Assembly: GCA_047639615.1 (NCBI GenBank)
Contig: JBLIOL010000200.1
Coordinates: forward strand, 1 to 10,397
Direction of reading: 5' to 3'
Source of the DNA: CAYWNK01 sp047639615
GTDB lineage: Bacteria; Planctomycetota; UBA1135; GCA-002686595
DNA: 10,397 bases
Part shown: in pieces, positions 1-7,910 of the stretch
How the letters are laid out: each line of letters begins with the position of its first letter
Numbering within the stretch: position 1 is the first letter of the stretch
Notes under the pieces: model-generated
Database searches by the model: none
Told to the model about the DNA's origin: nothing
The model's input: only the letters and a program-made list of their open reading frames with translations
Position numbers and translations under genes: made by a program

Positions 1-278
1 CGGCGGAGGACTCGATCAGCTTCGTGGACGTGCTCTACAACGTTGGCGAGTTGGGCCAGCGCGAGTTCCTCTACGCAGAGAAGTTCGACTCCTTTAGCAG
101 TGGAACACCCCTGGAACGTGCCATTCGCACCCGGCGCTACAAGTGGATGAACAGCCTGACTGGGCCTGCGCTCTACGATCTGCAGCTGGATCCTTTCGAG
201 CTGAACAACCTAGTTGCCGACCCAGCTCACCAGGACATCCTGGCGAGACTGCTGGCGGCTCTGCCAAGCTTCCCGTAG
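1..278 (+). CDS. Sulfatase, C-terminal fragment (5' end outside window)
   Basis: Only the last 91 codons are present. The reading frame is open from base 3 and ends at TAG 276-278. The fragment opens with EDSISF, like the E/D-D-S-x-S-F segment late in type I (formylglycine-dependent) sulfatases. An R-x-x-R-Y-K-W-M stretch follows, then GPALYDLQLDPFELNNL, which is the usual sulfatase ending of the form ELYDLxxDPxExxNLxxDP. Family members hydrolyse sulfate esters, often of polysaccharides, and are commonly exported. The catalytic Cys/Ser and metal-binding residues lie in the missing N-terminal part, so activity and substrate cannot be judged. The stop codon abuts the stop codon of the convergent ChaN-like gene with no base between them. 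The family call is firm; the exact sulfatase class is not determinable. Confidence 0.85.
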   Translation, partial: AEDSISFVDVLYNVGELGQREFLYAEKFDSFSSGTPLERAIRTRRYKWMNSLTGPALYDLQLDPFELNNLVADPAHQDILARLLAALPSFP

Positions 279-1145
279 CTACTCGGGGAGTACGTACCAG
301 AGGTAGTCCGCGCGCTCGCGATCGCTCGCGTCCGCGCCGGAGCCCAGGTCCTCGTCCTTGGAGCCGCTGACCACGATGATCTTCAGGTCCGGGCGCAGCT
401 TGCGCAGGCGCTCGACCGTGCCCAAGCCGAAGTCGGAGTGGAAGCGTCCGCACCAGTGCACCACGGGGGCGGCCTCTTCGCCTAATTCATCGAAGTAGAG
501 TGCGATGCTCTCGGCCATGGTGCTGTCCTTGACGCACTGGGATGCGTAGAAGCGCAGCACGTGTTCGGGCACGGGCTCGCCCTCCTTGCGGGAGGTGGCC
601 ATGGCCTGCATGAACTTGTCGAGGTAGGCGCCTTGCGATACGTCCACGCGCAGGGCGGCCCAAGGGCTGCCTAGGCCGGCGTGGAGGCCTTTTTTAGCGA
701 TCTTCGAGGCGATCGGTCGGTAGCAGTTGCCGGCGATCACGGGTAGGCCTTCGCTCTTCGCCAGCTCGATGACGGGCCGGTAGTGATCCGCGTAGTTGGG
801 CCAGTGGCGCGTGAGCTTGAGGAAGCGCTCTTCGCTGATGCCGCCCGCCAGGTAGAGGTCGAGCATGCCCTGCCCGTCGCGCTCGAACATCTCCATGGAG
901 ACGGCCAGCTTCCCGTGGTGCTCCAGCAGGCCGCGCGTGACCTCGAACTGCAGCCGGTGGACGACGCCAGAGTCGTGCTCCTCGCCCAGGAAGACCACAT
1001 CGGCATCCGCGAGCTCATCCAGCATGGTCTGCATATCCACGCGCTCGCCATCCACGGAGCGCAGCATGCGGTGATCGCTGCCGACGATGGCGCAGGAGCT
1101 AAGCAGGAGTAGGTAAAGGCTGAGGGTGCGCAAATGACGGTGCAT
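279..1145 (-). CDS. ChaN-family (DUF399) haem-binding-type lipoprotein
   Basis: This 288-residue protein begins with a short lipoprotein signal: basic residues 3-6, a Leu-rich stretch at 8-15, and a lipobox L-S-S-C with the lipidated Cys at 18. The mature part matches the ChaN/DUF399 family. It has an early GEEHDS motif (54-59), SMEMFERD (83-90), an HWPNY...HYRP segment (114-124), a QCVKDSTMAESI helix (203-214) and the late signature VVHWCGRFHSDFGLGT (228-243). ChaN of Campylobacter is an iron-regulated lipoprotein that binds stacked haems; other members have no proven role. Haem or iron handling at the envelope is therefore family inference. The ATG at 1143-1145 is the natural start because the signal peptide begins there, although no Shine-Dalgarno sequence precedes it. 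It is divergent from the 1117-residue secreted protein, 48 bp away, and convergent with the sulfatase. A protease-like role has also been suggested for related folds. Confidence 0.85.
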   Translation of the reverse strand: MHRHLRTLSLYLLLLSSCAIVGSDHRMLRSVDGERVDMQTMLDELADADVVFLGEEHDSGVVHRLQFEVTRGLLEHHGKLAVSMEMFERDGQGMLDLYLAGGISEERFLKLTRHWPNYADHYRPVIELAKSEGLPVIAGNCYRPIASKIAKKGLHAGLGSPWAALRVDVSQGAYLDKFMQAMATSRKEGEPVPEHVLRFYASQCVKDSTMAESIALYFDELGEEAAPVVHWCGRFHSDFGLGTVERLRKLRPDLKIIVVSGSKDEDLGSGADASDRERADYLWYVLPE

Positions 1146-1193
1146 GCCGCATAGTCTAGGGCGCCGTTCGACCCGCCGCCCCGCCCATCACCT
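1146..1193. promoter_or_regulatory. Divergent 48-bp intergenic region
   Basis: This is the only non-coding DNA between the ChaN-like start (minus) and the start of the large secreted protein (plus). Unless transcription starts inside the opposite coding region, promoters for both must fit here or overlap. It contains no clear -35/-10 pair and no Shine-Dalgarno sequence for either gene. The only less GC-rich stretch is around CATAGTCTAG at its left end. Shared or overlapping promoters and leaderless transcripts are inferences from spacing only. Confidence 0.4.
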
Positions 1194-4100
1194 ATGTCTC
1201 GGATCTCTTTCCTAATCCTCTGCGGCCTTTTGGTCGCTCCGCTGGGTGCCTCCCAGGATCCGGTTCTGGCCGCCCTGGCCGTTGCGAAACAGGCCGAGGA
1301 CGATGGGCGTAGCGAGGCGGCCTACGAGCACTACCTGCGCGCCTTCCAGGGGCGGCCCGGTGACGAAGCCCTGGCCGAGAACGTGTTGCGCATCCTCTTG
1401 GCGGATGGCGACCGTGACGCGAGCATGCTCTGGGCAGGCCACTGGTACGCGGCGGCAATCAACGCTACGGGGCGGGCGACTCTTTCCAGCCAGGCGCGCA
1501 AGCTCCTGCCCGCCGATCCCAGGCCGGCGGCCCTGGCCCAGGCGCGGGCCGCGGCCGTGGGCGAGCTCAAGTCCTTCGTTGCCGCGCGTGCGGCCTCCGG
1601 CGCGGACCGCGAAGACGACCTGCTGCTGGCCTGGTGGGCGCGGCGCCTGTCCCTCGATCTGGCCCAGGGCTATCCCGAGCTAGAGGCCTCCTTGCAAGGG
1701 CAGGCGGACGGCCGCCTGCTGCTGGACGTCTCCTTCGGTAGCCCGACTCTCAAGGCCCTCGAACGCCAGGCCAAGTCCCTCGTGGGCGGCGGCCGCAGCG
1801 CTGAGGGCTTGCTCCTTGCGCGCACCTTGCATGGGCTCTGCGTGCAGGCGGGCTTCCTGGATCTCCAAGGCGAGCGGCCCACGGGCACCGGCCGGCTGCG
1901 CGCCTCCGCCGGGCAACTCATGGGGCGGGCACGGACCCGCCTGCGCAAGTTGCAGGGCGAGCCCTGGACCCTCGAGGAACTCGACTGGCTCGACCTAGAA
2001 GAGGCCGAGGCTTTCACCCGCGCACACCGCAGCTTCGGCGTGCCGGGCCTCGCGATCTCGCCCGAAGGTCTCTACCGCGTAGAGACCGACTGCGGCTTCG
2101 AGACCTTGCAAGGGGTGACCGCCACAATCGAGCGTCATCACCAGCGCCTGGTGAACTTCTATGGGCAGGATCCCTTCGAGGGTCGCCCGGGTCTGGTGCG
2201 CATCGTGCCCGAGGCCCAAGGCCTCGAAGCCGAGGGTGCGCCCTTCTTCTGGGTGGGCGGTTTCCAGGGCGGCGACACCACCGTCTTCCGCTTCTCCCAC
2301 GGAACCATCGAAGGACTCGGCCACGGGCTCACCCACGAGCTAACGCACCGCTTTGACGGGGCCATCTATCCCGGCCAGCCCGCCTGGCTGACCGAAGGCA
2401 AGGCCAGTTGGACCGGCGCCGCCTACGGCCACAGCCGTGAGACGGAGTTCGTGGAGAACCACCTGAACGTGGGCACCCTCGAGGGCGTCTGGTTCGACGG
2501 CTACGGGCGCTTGCCGAAGCTGCGCGATCTGATCAGCGGCGAGCTCGAGGATTACCGCGACAACTACTCCGCTGGCTACTCGCTCTACGTCTACCTCAAC
2601 ACCGAGGAGGACGAAGAGGGCCGGCGGCTCTACCAGGAACGCCTGCAAGGCTTCATGGAGAACGCACGGGATGGGGCCAAGCAGCGAGTCAAGCAGTTCG
2701 AACAGTGGTTTTGCGACGGCAAGCAGGGGCGGCCCGAGGGGCTGGAGGCTTTCGCTGAGGTCTACGACGAGTTCCTCTCGGGCGCCTACTGGAAGGAACC
2801 CGGACCCTGGCGTAAGCGCTACACCTCTGCGACTCCCCCGGTTGGCGCGCAGCCCTACGTCTATGACGAACCCACCTGGACCTGGACGCGCAATCGTGCC
2901 GAGCCCTATTTTGGGGATGGCGGCGCGCGCGAAGCGGGGCGTCTCTTCGAGGACTTGGAGCAGTCGAAGGTGGCAGCGCGCGCTTACCTGTGGTCGCTCT
3001 CCACGGATGGCCGTTTGCCCTTTACCGAAGAGCATCTCGCGAACTTGCTAACGGGTCTGAAGCGTCCTAATGGCGCTTGGGTCATGGCCAGTCAGCTGCG
3101 CTTCCCAGGCTGGCCCGCAGAAGGGCCAGCACCCTTCCTGAACAAGCTACCGCGCACGCGCGCCCTGCTCAAGAAACTCGAAGAGGCCGCCACGGAGTTC
3201 GGTGCGGAGCGCCTGCCTTCCAGCGCCGCCGCCATGCTGGGTGACGCCGTGCGCTTGGCACGTTGGCTGGGCGAACCGGAGCTGAAGCTCGCCACGCCCA
3301 CCCAGGTCGCGCGCGGCTTCGACCTCAGCTCGCGCCCCATGGCCGAGGCCGGTTGGGTCGAGGAGGAGCTCACTGGCTACGACAAGGACCGCCAGGAGAA
3401 GCTCTGGTTCGCTGAGGAATACGGCGACGTGATCTTGGGCCGGCGCGAGGCGCGCCGTGGTACCGGGCGCGTAGATCGTCGCGGCGGTGGCAAGACCTTC
3501 GTGCGTTCGGAGGCCTTCCAAGTACCCGGTACCTACCGCATCCGCACGCGCGTGCGCTTCACCACGGCTTGGGCCTCGGGCTCGATCGTGCTGGGCTGGA
3601 CCCGGCGTGATAACAACGTGCGGGTGAACTTCACCGGCGGCGACTACAAGTACGCCAACGGCGAGTCCGATACGGACCCGGTCTTCGAGAAGGTGAACTG
3701 GAGTGTGGGCGGATTGCGTTCACGGGAGGGGCCCCTGGGTTCCAACCCCAAGGGCGCGTACAAGTTCCCAAGCCCACGCAACGCCTTTGATCTAGAACTG
3801 CTGGTGGATGGGGGAGCCGTGCAGGTCTTCCTCAACGGCGAACCCCTGGGTACCTATCACTCGGCCTTGGGCGAGCCCATCGAAGGCTTCATCGGCTTCG
3901 CCACATCGGCCGGTGCGATCCGTTTCGGCACACCCACCATCCAGCGCCTGGACCGCGCGCGCTCCGCCGGGCGCCCGGGACTCGCGCCGGTGGGACTCGA
4001 CCTAACCCGCAACCAATCGCCCTCCTTCGGGACCCTGCAGAACCGGCCGGTGCATGGCCTGGAGCACTCCACCCAGGGCACCTTGATGCTCTGGATCCCC

Positions 4101-4547
4101 ACCCCTGATTCGAAGTCGAGAAGCGAGCGCCTACTCTCCCGGACACGCTCCGCAGCTGAACGCCTAGCAGCGGCCGCGCGCCGCGAGGCGATCACCCAGC
4201 CCATCGTGGTGGCCCTGCCGGATGTGTTGGAGCCGGATGTGGTGGCGAATCTGACTCAGGAATGGAGCGAACTCTTCGAGGTGGCGCCGCGCGTGATCGT
4301 GCATCACTTGGGTCTGAACGACGCCCTGGGCCGAGCGCGTCAAGCGGGCAGCGCCGACCTGGGCAAGCGCTGGTTGATCTTCCTCGACGCGGGCGGGGTA
4401 GCCCGTGTAGTCGCACCCTTCTTCGCCTCGGACGATGGCTTCGACCAGGATATGGAGCACTGGCTGCGTGTCTTCCGCGACAACGGCAGCCCCATCCGCG
4501 ACCTACCCGAGGTGCAGCGTCCCGACCTTACGGAAGATGATGACTAG
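1194..4547 (+). CDS. Secreted multidomain gluzincin-type metallopeptidase with concanavalin-like domain
   Basis: The 1117 residues start with a signal peptide (Arg3, hydrophobic 4-17, likely cleavage near 19-20). The start ATG is kept because the signal begins there; no ribosome binding site is visible. Residues about 25-260 are Ala/Leu-rich and probably helical, with a TPR-like opening. Residues about 295-470 look like a peptidase-MA (gluzincin) domain: HELTH at 381-385 gives the two zinc His and catalytic Glu382, followed after 15 residues by E401 within PAWLTEGKASW, the expected third zinc ligand. Residues about 745-917 resemble DUF1080/LamG beta-sandwich domains, with VRVNFTGG, LELLVDGGAVQVFLNGE and a closing FIGFATSAGAIRFGTPTIQ. 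From about 963 there is an unassigned alpha/beta region (TLMLWIPTPD onward) and an acidic tail. It probably acts outside the cytoplasmic membrane, cleaving or binding polymers; substrate is unknown. Its 3' end overlaps the convergent fusion gene by 20 bp. Confidence 0.8.
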   Translation: MSRISFLILCGLLVAPLGASQDPVLAALAVAKQAEDDGRSEAAYEHYLRAFQGRPGDEALAENVLRILLADGDRDASMLWAGHWYAAAINATGRATLSSQARKLLPADPRPAALAQARAAAVGELKSFVAARAASGADREDDLLLAWWARRLSLDLAQGYPELEASLQGQADGRLLLDVSFGSPTLKALERQAKSLVGGGRSAEGLLLARTLHGLCVQAGFLDLQGERPTGTGRLRASAGQLMGRARTRLRKLQGEPWTLEELDWLDLEEAEAFTRAHRSFGVPGLAISPEGLYRVETDCGFETLQGVTATIERHHQRLVNFYGQDPFEGRPGLVRIVPEAQGLEAEGAPFFWVGGFQGGDTTVFRFSHGTIEGLGHGLTHELTHRFDGAIYPGQPAWLTEGKASWTGAAYGHSRETEFVENHLNVGTLEGVWFDGYGRLPKLRDLISGELEDYRDNYSAGYSLYVYLNTEEDEEGRRLYQERLQGFMENARDGAKQRVKQFEQWFCDGKQGRPEGLEAFAEVYDEFLSGAYWKEPGPWRKRYTSATPPVGAQPYVYDEPTWTWTRNRAEPYFGDGGAREAGRLFEDLEQSKVAARAYLWSLSTDGRLPFTEEHLANLLTGLKRPNGAWVMASQLRFPGWPAEGPAPFLNKLPRTRALLKKLEEAATEFGAERLPSSAAAMLGDAVRLARWLGEPELKLATPTQVARGFDLSSRPMAEAGWVEEELTGYDKDRQEKLWFAEEYGDVILGRREARRGTGRVDRRGGGKTFVRSEAFQVPGTYRIRTRVRFTTAWASGSIVLGWTRRDNNVRVNFTGGDYKYANGESDTDPVFEKVNWSVGGLRSREGPLGSNPKGAYKFPSPRNAFDLELLVDGGAVQVFLNGEPLGTYHSALGEPIEGFIGFATSAGAIRFGTPTIQRLDRARSAGRPGLAPVGLDLTRNQSPSFGTLQNRPVHGLEHSTQGTLMLWIPTPDSKSRSERLLSRTRSAAERLAAAARREAITQPIVVALPDVLEPDVVANLTQEWSELFEVAPRVIVHHLGLNDALGRARQAGSADLGKRWLIFLDAGGVARVVAPFFASDDGFDQDMEHWLRVFRDNGSPIRDLPEVQRPDLTEDDD

Positions 4548-7152
4548 GGCTCTTGGCGTGACCGCGCTGCAGCTTTAGATAGTCGCGCCAGGCGTGCCAG
4601 AGTTCGAGCGCGCCCCAGACCTTGGCGCCGCGCTCGCGTTGTTCCGCGCCGATCTCGTAGGCCAAGCGCCATTGATCGCAGAGTGTGCGCCAGGCGGTGA
4701 GCAGGGGCGTACCCGGTGCGTAGATATGGGTGGCTTCCGAGGTCACGCCGTTGAGCTCGAGGATCTTGAAGCCACGGCCCTCCGGGAAGGCATCCATGTC
4801 TTGAACGCGTACGTCATAGCGACCGAAGGCAAAACCTTCGAAGCCCTTGGATATACGGTCCATGGCAGCCTCAAGGGCTGGCGTCAGTTGGGCCGCGCCG
4901 TCCAGGAAGACCGCACCCCGGCAGTGGGTGCCAAGCTCCACCATCTGTAGCTCCTCGCCGACTTCGAGCACGTCGCCGAGGCGTTTGGCGTGCAGTTCAA
5001 AGTACATGCGCGACACCACGACGGCGCGCGGGTCGGCCAGGATCAATTCCTCGAGAGTGTGTACACCGTCGCCGGTGAGCTTGGGCAGGCGCTTCTCGGT
5101 GGTCGAGATAATGCGGCCGACGTTCTCGCTGGGACGGCGCGCATAGAACAGGCCGAACTCCGGACCCGGGGCGAATTCCTGCAGGATCGAATCCACCTGG
5201 AGCTGCCCGAGGGCAGCGCTGAGTTCTTCGCGGCTGTGCAGCACCTGCACGCCTGAGCCGCGTTGGCCCACGTCGGGCTTCAGCACCCAGGGGGCGTGCA
5301 GCTGTTGCCCGTCGATGAAGCTTTGGGCCTGCTGATCGCGTTCAGCGTGGCTGTTCGCTGTCAGGACGTGCAGCCAGCGCGCAACCTCTGGTACGTCGCC
5401 CAGACCGGCCAGGATCTGGTGCTTGGACTCGCCCACGAAACCGCCCGTGGGGATGCCGGGGTTGGAGGCCGTGAAGAGTGCGATAGAGCGATGCCGTAGC
5501 CCGAGCCAGAGCACGTAGAGAACGACCGGCGGGTAGAAGAGCCAGGGCGGCCAGAACTCCCAGCGCGTCCAGCGGCGCCAGGTGCCGAGCAGGTTGCGCC
5601 GGCCGCTCCAGGTCAACGCTGGTACTAGCAAGCGCTGCAGCAGGATTAGGGCCAGCACCATGGCTAGGCCGGCTTTCCACAGGGAACCGCTGAAGAGTTC
5701 GGCTGCGGTGTCTAGTTCCAATCCTGCCCAGGCGGCGAGTCCCACCAGGGCCGGGGTCCAGAGCAGGCCGGCCAGGGCGAAGTAGAAGGCGAAGGTGCGC
5801 AAGCGCGTGCGCGCGGCGCCGGCGGCGAAGTAGGTGGGCAGGCGCAGGCCGGGGGTGAAGCGCGAGAGGAAGATCACCGTGGCTCCCTGGCGGCGGAACC
5901 AAGCCGACGCGCGCTCGAGGCGTGCTTCGTCGATCATCCAGCACAGGGGCCGGCGCTTGATGGCGGGCCTGCCGAGGAAGCGGCCCAGCAGGAACAGGCC
6001 CAGGTCTCCTACTAGAATGCCTACGAAGCAGGCGGCGCTCGCATGCAGGAATCCCAAGCGGCCCTGGGAGACGAGCAGGCCGGCGCCGATGCAGGCTAGG
6101 TCTTCGGAGACCAGGGTCGAGGCGGCCAGAAGGAAGAGGATCACCAGCAGCATGGAGCCCGAGTAGGGCGGTGCTTGGGCGGGATCCCACGGGATGGCCG
6201 CGGCGGCCAGGCGCGCGGGGCTGGCCTGACTGCGGGTGAGTGCTTGGCCGCTCTCTACGCGTGTCACGAATTCCGTGAGCCCCTGGGCCAGGGGCTCGGT
6301 CCAGAGCCAAGGCAGGAAGTGACTGCGCTCGGGCAGGCTGGTGAATTCGGAATGGGGGACGATGCGGTGGTGTTCGCGCGCGGCGGCGACGGGCACCAGG
6401 AAATCGCGCTCCCCGTGCACGATCCATAGCGGCACCTCGAGGCTCTCGAGCACGCCGCGCAGGGGACGCTGGTCCGTGTCGTAGAAGTTGTGCGCGTAGC
6501 CCAGGTTCATGGGCTGATGGTCGAAGCGTCCGAAGTGCGGCACCAGCCAGCGCGCGGCATGCAGCGCGCTGAGCTGTAGGGCATGGATGGCGTGGTTGAG
6601 CTCGTAGCTACCGAAGAGTTCCAGCTCCTGCACTCCGATGGAGGCCAGCATGGTGATCGACTTCACGCGCTCCGGGTTGCGCGCGTAGATCTCTAGGGCG
6701 ACGCCGCCGCCCATGCTGTGGCCCATGAGGTGCGCTGACAGCACGCCGCGTTCGTCGAGGAAGGCGAGGGCCGCTTGGGCGTGGGCCTTGATCGATACAT
6801 CGCCGGCGCTACCGCGACCGGCGGCGAAGCCGGGCAGGTCGAGGGTAAGCACGCGCAGGTCGACGGGCATCTGGGGCAGCAGATCCTCGAAGTTGCTCCC
6901 GCTGCCGGGGCTGCCGTGCAGCAAGAGCACCGCGGGCGCAGCCCTCGGTCCCTGGTCCGCGTAGGGGGTGCGCACCACGCCGTCCGTTGGGCCGTCGCTG
7001 TCGAAGGCCGGCAGGTCGAGGACGAGCGTCTCCGCGGGGAAGCCGATCGGGGAATCGTTCGTTAGCCAGACCCCATGGCTGATCAGCAACAGCCCGAGGT
7101 AGCCCAGTACGAGTGCCCAGGCCACGCGCTTGCGTTGGGAGGTGTGCGTCAT
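4528..7152 (-). CDS. Alpha/beta hydrolase - VTT (DedA-type) membrane domain - ATP-grasp ligase fusion
   Basis: This 874-residue protein is the last gene of the minus-strand operon. After a basic N-terminus and a membrane helix (about 11-29) comes an alpha/beta hydrolase (about 60-300): oxyanion loop HGSPG (79-83), nucleophile Ser146 in GHSMGG, Asp250 in HGERD and His278 in PERSHF. Residues about 334-480 match the VTT/DedA/SNARE-associated domain: E350, a GDLGLFLLGRFLG segment (382-394), RFTPGLR (431-437), AAGAAR and W465. Further hydrophobic helices lie near 490-513 and 537-553. From about 570 to 830 there is an ATP-grasp domain: K625 in VLKPDVGQRGSGV, the acceptor-side segment ILQEFAPGPEFG (656-667), FGRYDVRV (776-783) and metal-binding type ILELNG (797-802). 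VTT proteins include lipid translocases, and ATP-grasp enzymes form amide or related bonds using ATP. The reaction and substrate here are unknown. All visible catalytic residues are intact and the frame is continuous. The ATG follows the NRDE gene's TAG by 2 bp. Confidence 0.88.
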   Translation of the reverse strand: MTHTSQRKRVAWALVLGYLGLLLISHGVWLTNDSPIGFPAETLVLDLPAFDSDGPTDGVVRTPYADQGPRAAPAVLLLHGSPGSGSNFEDLLPQMPVDLRVLTLDLPGFAAGRGSAGDVSIKAHAQAALAFLDERGVLSAHLMGHSMGGGVALEIYARNPERVKSITMLASIGVQELELFGSYELNHAIHALQLSALHAARWLVPHFGRFDHQPMNLGYAHNFYDTDQRPLRGVLESLEVPLWIVHGERDFLVPVAAAREHHRIVPHSEFTSLPERSHFLPWLWTEPLAQGLTEFVTRVESGQALTRSQASPARLAAAAIPWDPAQAPPYSGSMLLVILFLLAASTLVSEDLACIGAGLLVSQGRLGFLHASAACFVGILVGDLGLFLLGRFLGRPAIKRRPLCWMIDEARLERASAWFRRQGATVIFLSRFTPGLRLPTYFAAGAARTRLRTFAFYFALAGLLWTPALVGLAAWAGLELDTAAELFSGSLWKAGLAMVLALILLQRLLVPALTWSGRRNLLGTWRRWTRWEFWPPWLFYPPVVLYVLWLGLRHRSIALFTASNPGIPTGGFVGESKHQILAGLGDVPEVARWLHVLTANSHAERDQQAQSFIDGQQLHAPWVLKPDVGQRGSGVQVLHSREELSAALGQLQVDSILQEFAPGPEFGLFYARRPSENVGRIISTTEKRLPKLTGDGVHTLEELILADPRAVVVSRMYFELHAKRLGDVLEVGEELQMVELGTHCRGAVFLDGAAQLTPALEAAMDRISKGFEGFAFGRYDVRVQDMDAFPEGRGFKILELNGVTSEATHIYAPGTPLLTAWRTLCDQWRLAYEIGAEQRERGAKVWGALELWHAWRDYLKLQRGHAKSPSHHLP

Positions 7153-7154
7153 GC

Positions 7155-7910
7155 CTAGGACTCGCGGCGCGCTAGGTGCAGGGGCTCCTGCAGGGCGGTG
7201 AGGTCCGGACGTCCGCCGGCGTAGGCCAGATTGACTTCTTGGGTGCTGACTGCGATGTGTACCAGGCTGCGCGTCTCCGCGTCCTCGCGCGACATGCAGG
7301 CGCTGGTGGCATCGGGCGGAACGCCGGCGCCCGTGTGAAAGTCCAGCAGGGCGGCGGCGGGGTCTTGAGGATGACGGGCGCGCGCGGCGCGTAGCAGTTG
7401 CGCGCGGCGCTCGCGGGCGGCCTGTTGGTCGTAACCGGAGGAACTCAGGGGCAGCTGAGCCTCAGCTTGATCGATCAACACAAGACAGAGGCCGTCCCAG
7501 CGCAGGAGCTTGGCGTCGCCGTCGGGGCCGATGGCGAAGAGCACCAGCGGGCGATAGTCGGCAAGGCGTTCGCTGGTCATATTGGTCATGACCTCGGCCG
7601 GGCTGCGCAGACCGCTCAATTCGCGCACCAGCTGTCCGCGACTGATGTAGCTCTCGCGGATGGCACCCTTGCTCGCCGTGTAGCCATTCAGTAGGCCCAC
7701 GCTAAGACCGAACTCGTTGACGCTGACCCATGTGCCGCCGGCGTCGCTATCGGCGGGCGCTAGGTACTGCACGCCTTGCTCGCTGATTTGCTCGGGGGGC
7801 CGCTCGGGGCCACGCACGCGTGACTCGTCGCGGTTGAAGAACAGGTCGTAGCCCGCGGGCACCGTACTGCTCTCAGCAGGCGCGCGGTGCTGCCAACTTA
7901 CCGTACACAC
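7155..7910 (-). CDS. NRDE / TANGO2-family protein
   Basis: The 251-residue product starts MCTVSW and carries the family-defining N-R-D-E at 26-29 in FFNRDESR, followed by AGGTWVSVNEFG (57-68), a Ser-rich SSSGY (156-160) and ACMSREDAETRS (204-215). This is the NRDE/TANGO2 family, whose eukaryotic members have been linked to Golgi organisation, lipid metabolism and haem trafficking. Cys2 directly after the initiator Met resembles an N-terminal nucleophile arrangement, but catalysis is not proven for the family. The GTG start at 7908-7910 is fixed by the conserved Met-Cys opening and by a GGGAG element 8 nt upstream. The gene overlaps the end of the DinB-like gene by 13 nt and stops 2 nt before the fusion gene, so it is embedded in the operon. 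Its role there is unknown. Confidence 0.88.
   Translation of the reverse strand: MCTVSWQHRAPAESSTVPAGYDLFFNRDESRVRGPERPPEQISEQGVQYLAPADSDAGGTWVSVNEFGLSVGLLNGYTASKGAIRESYISRGQLVRELSGLRSPAEVMTNMTSERLADYRPLVLFAIGPDGDAKLLRWDGLCLVLIDQAEAQLPLSSSGYDQQAARERRAQLLRAARARHPQDPAAALLDFHTGAGVPPDATSACMSREDAETRSLVHIAVSTQEVNLAYAGGRPDLTALQEPLHLARRES

Noticed and set aside
1194..1254. Lipoprotein signal in the 1117-residue protein using Cys10
   Set aside because: The residues before Cys10 (L-I-L) do not form a lipobox and the hydrophobic stretch continues past it, so a standard signal peptide fits better.
2340..3035. 231-codon open frame antisense to the metallopeptidase gene
   Set aside because: It is antisense to a gene with clear motifs, has no recognisable domain, and is the kind of long spurious frame expected at this GC content.
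5342..6427. 361-codon open frame on the minus strand
   Set aside because: It lies in another frame inside the fusion gene, is dominated by Arg, Pro, Ala and Gly, and has no motif. It is a high-GC shadow of the real frame with intact catalytic motifs.
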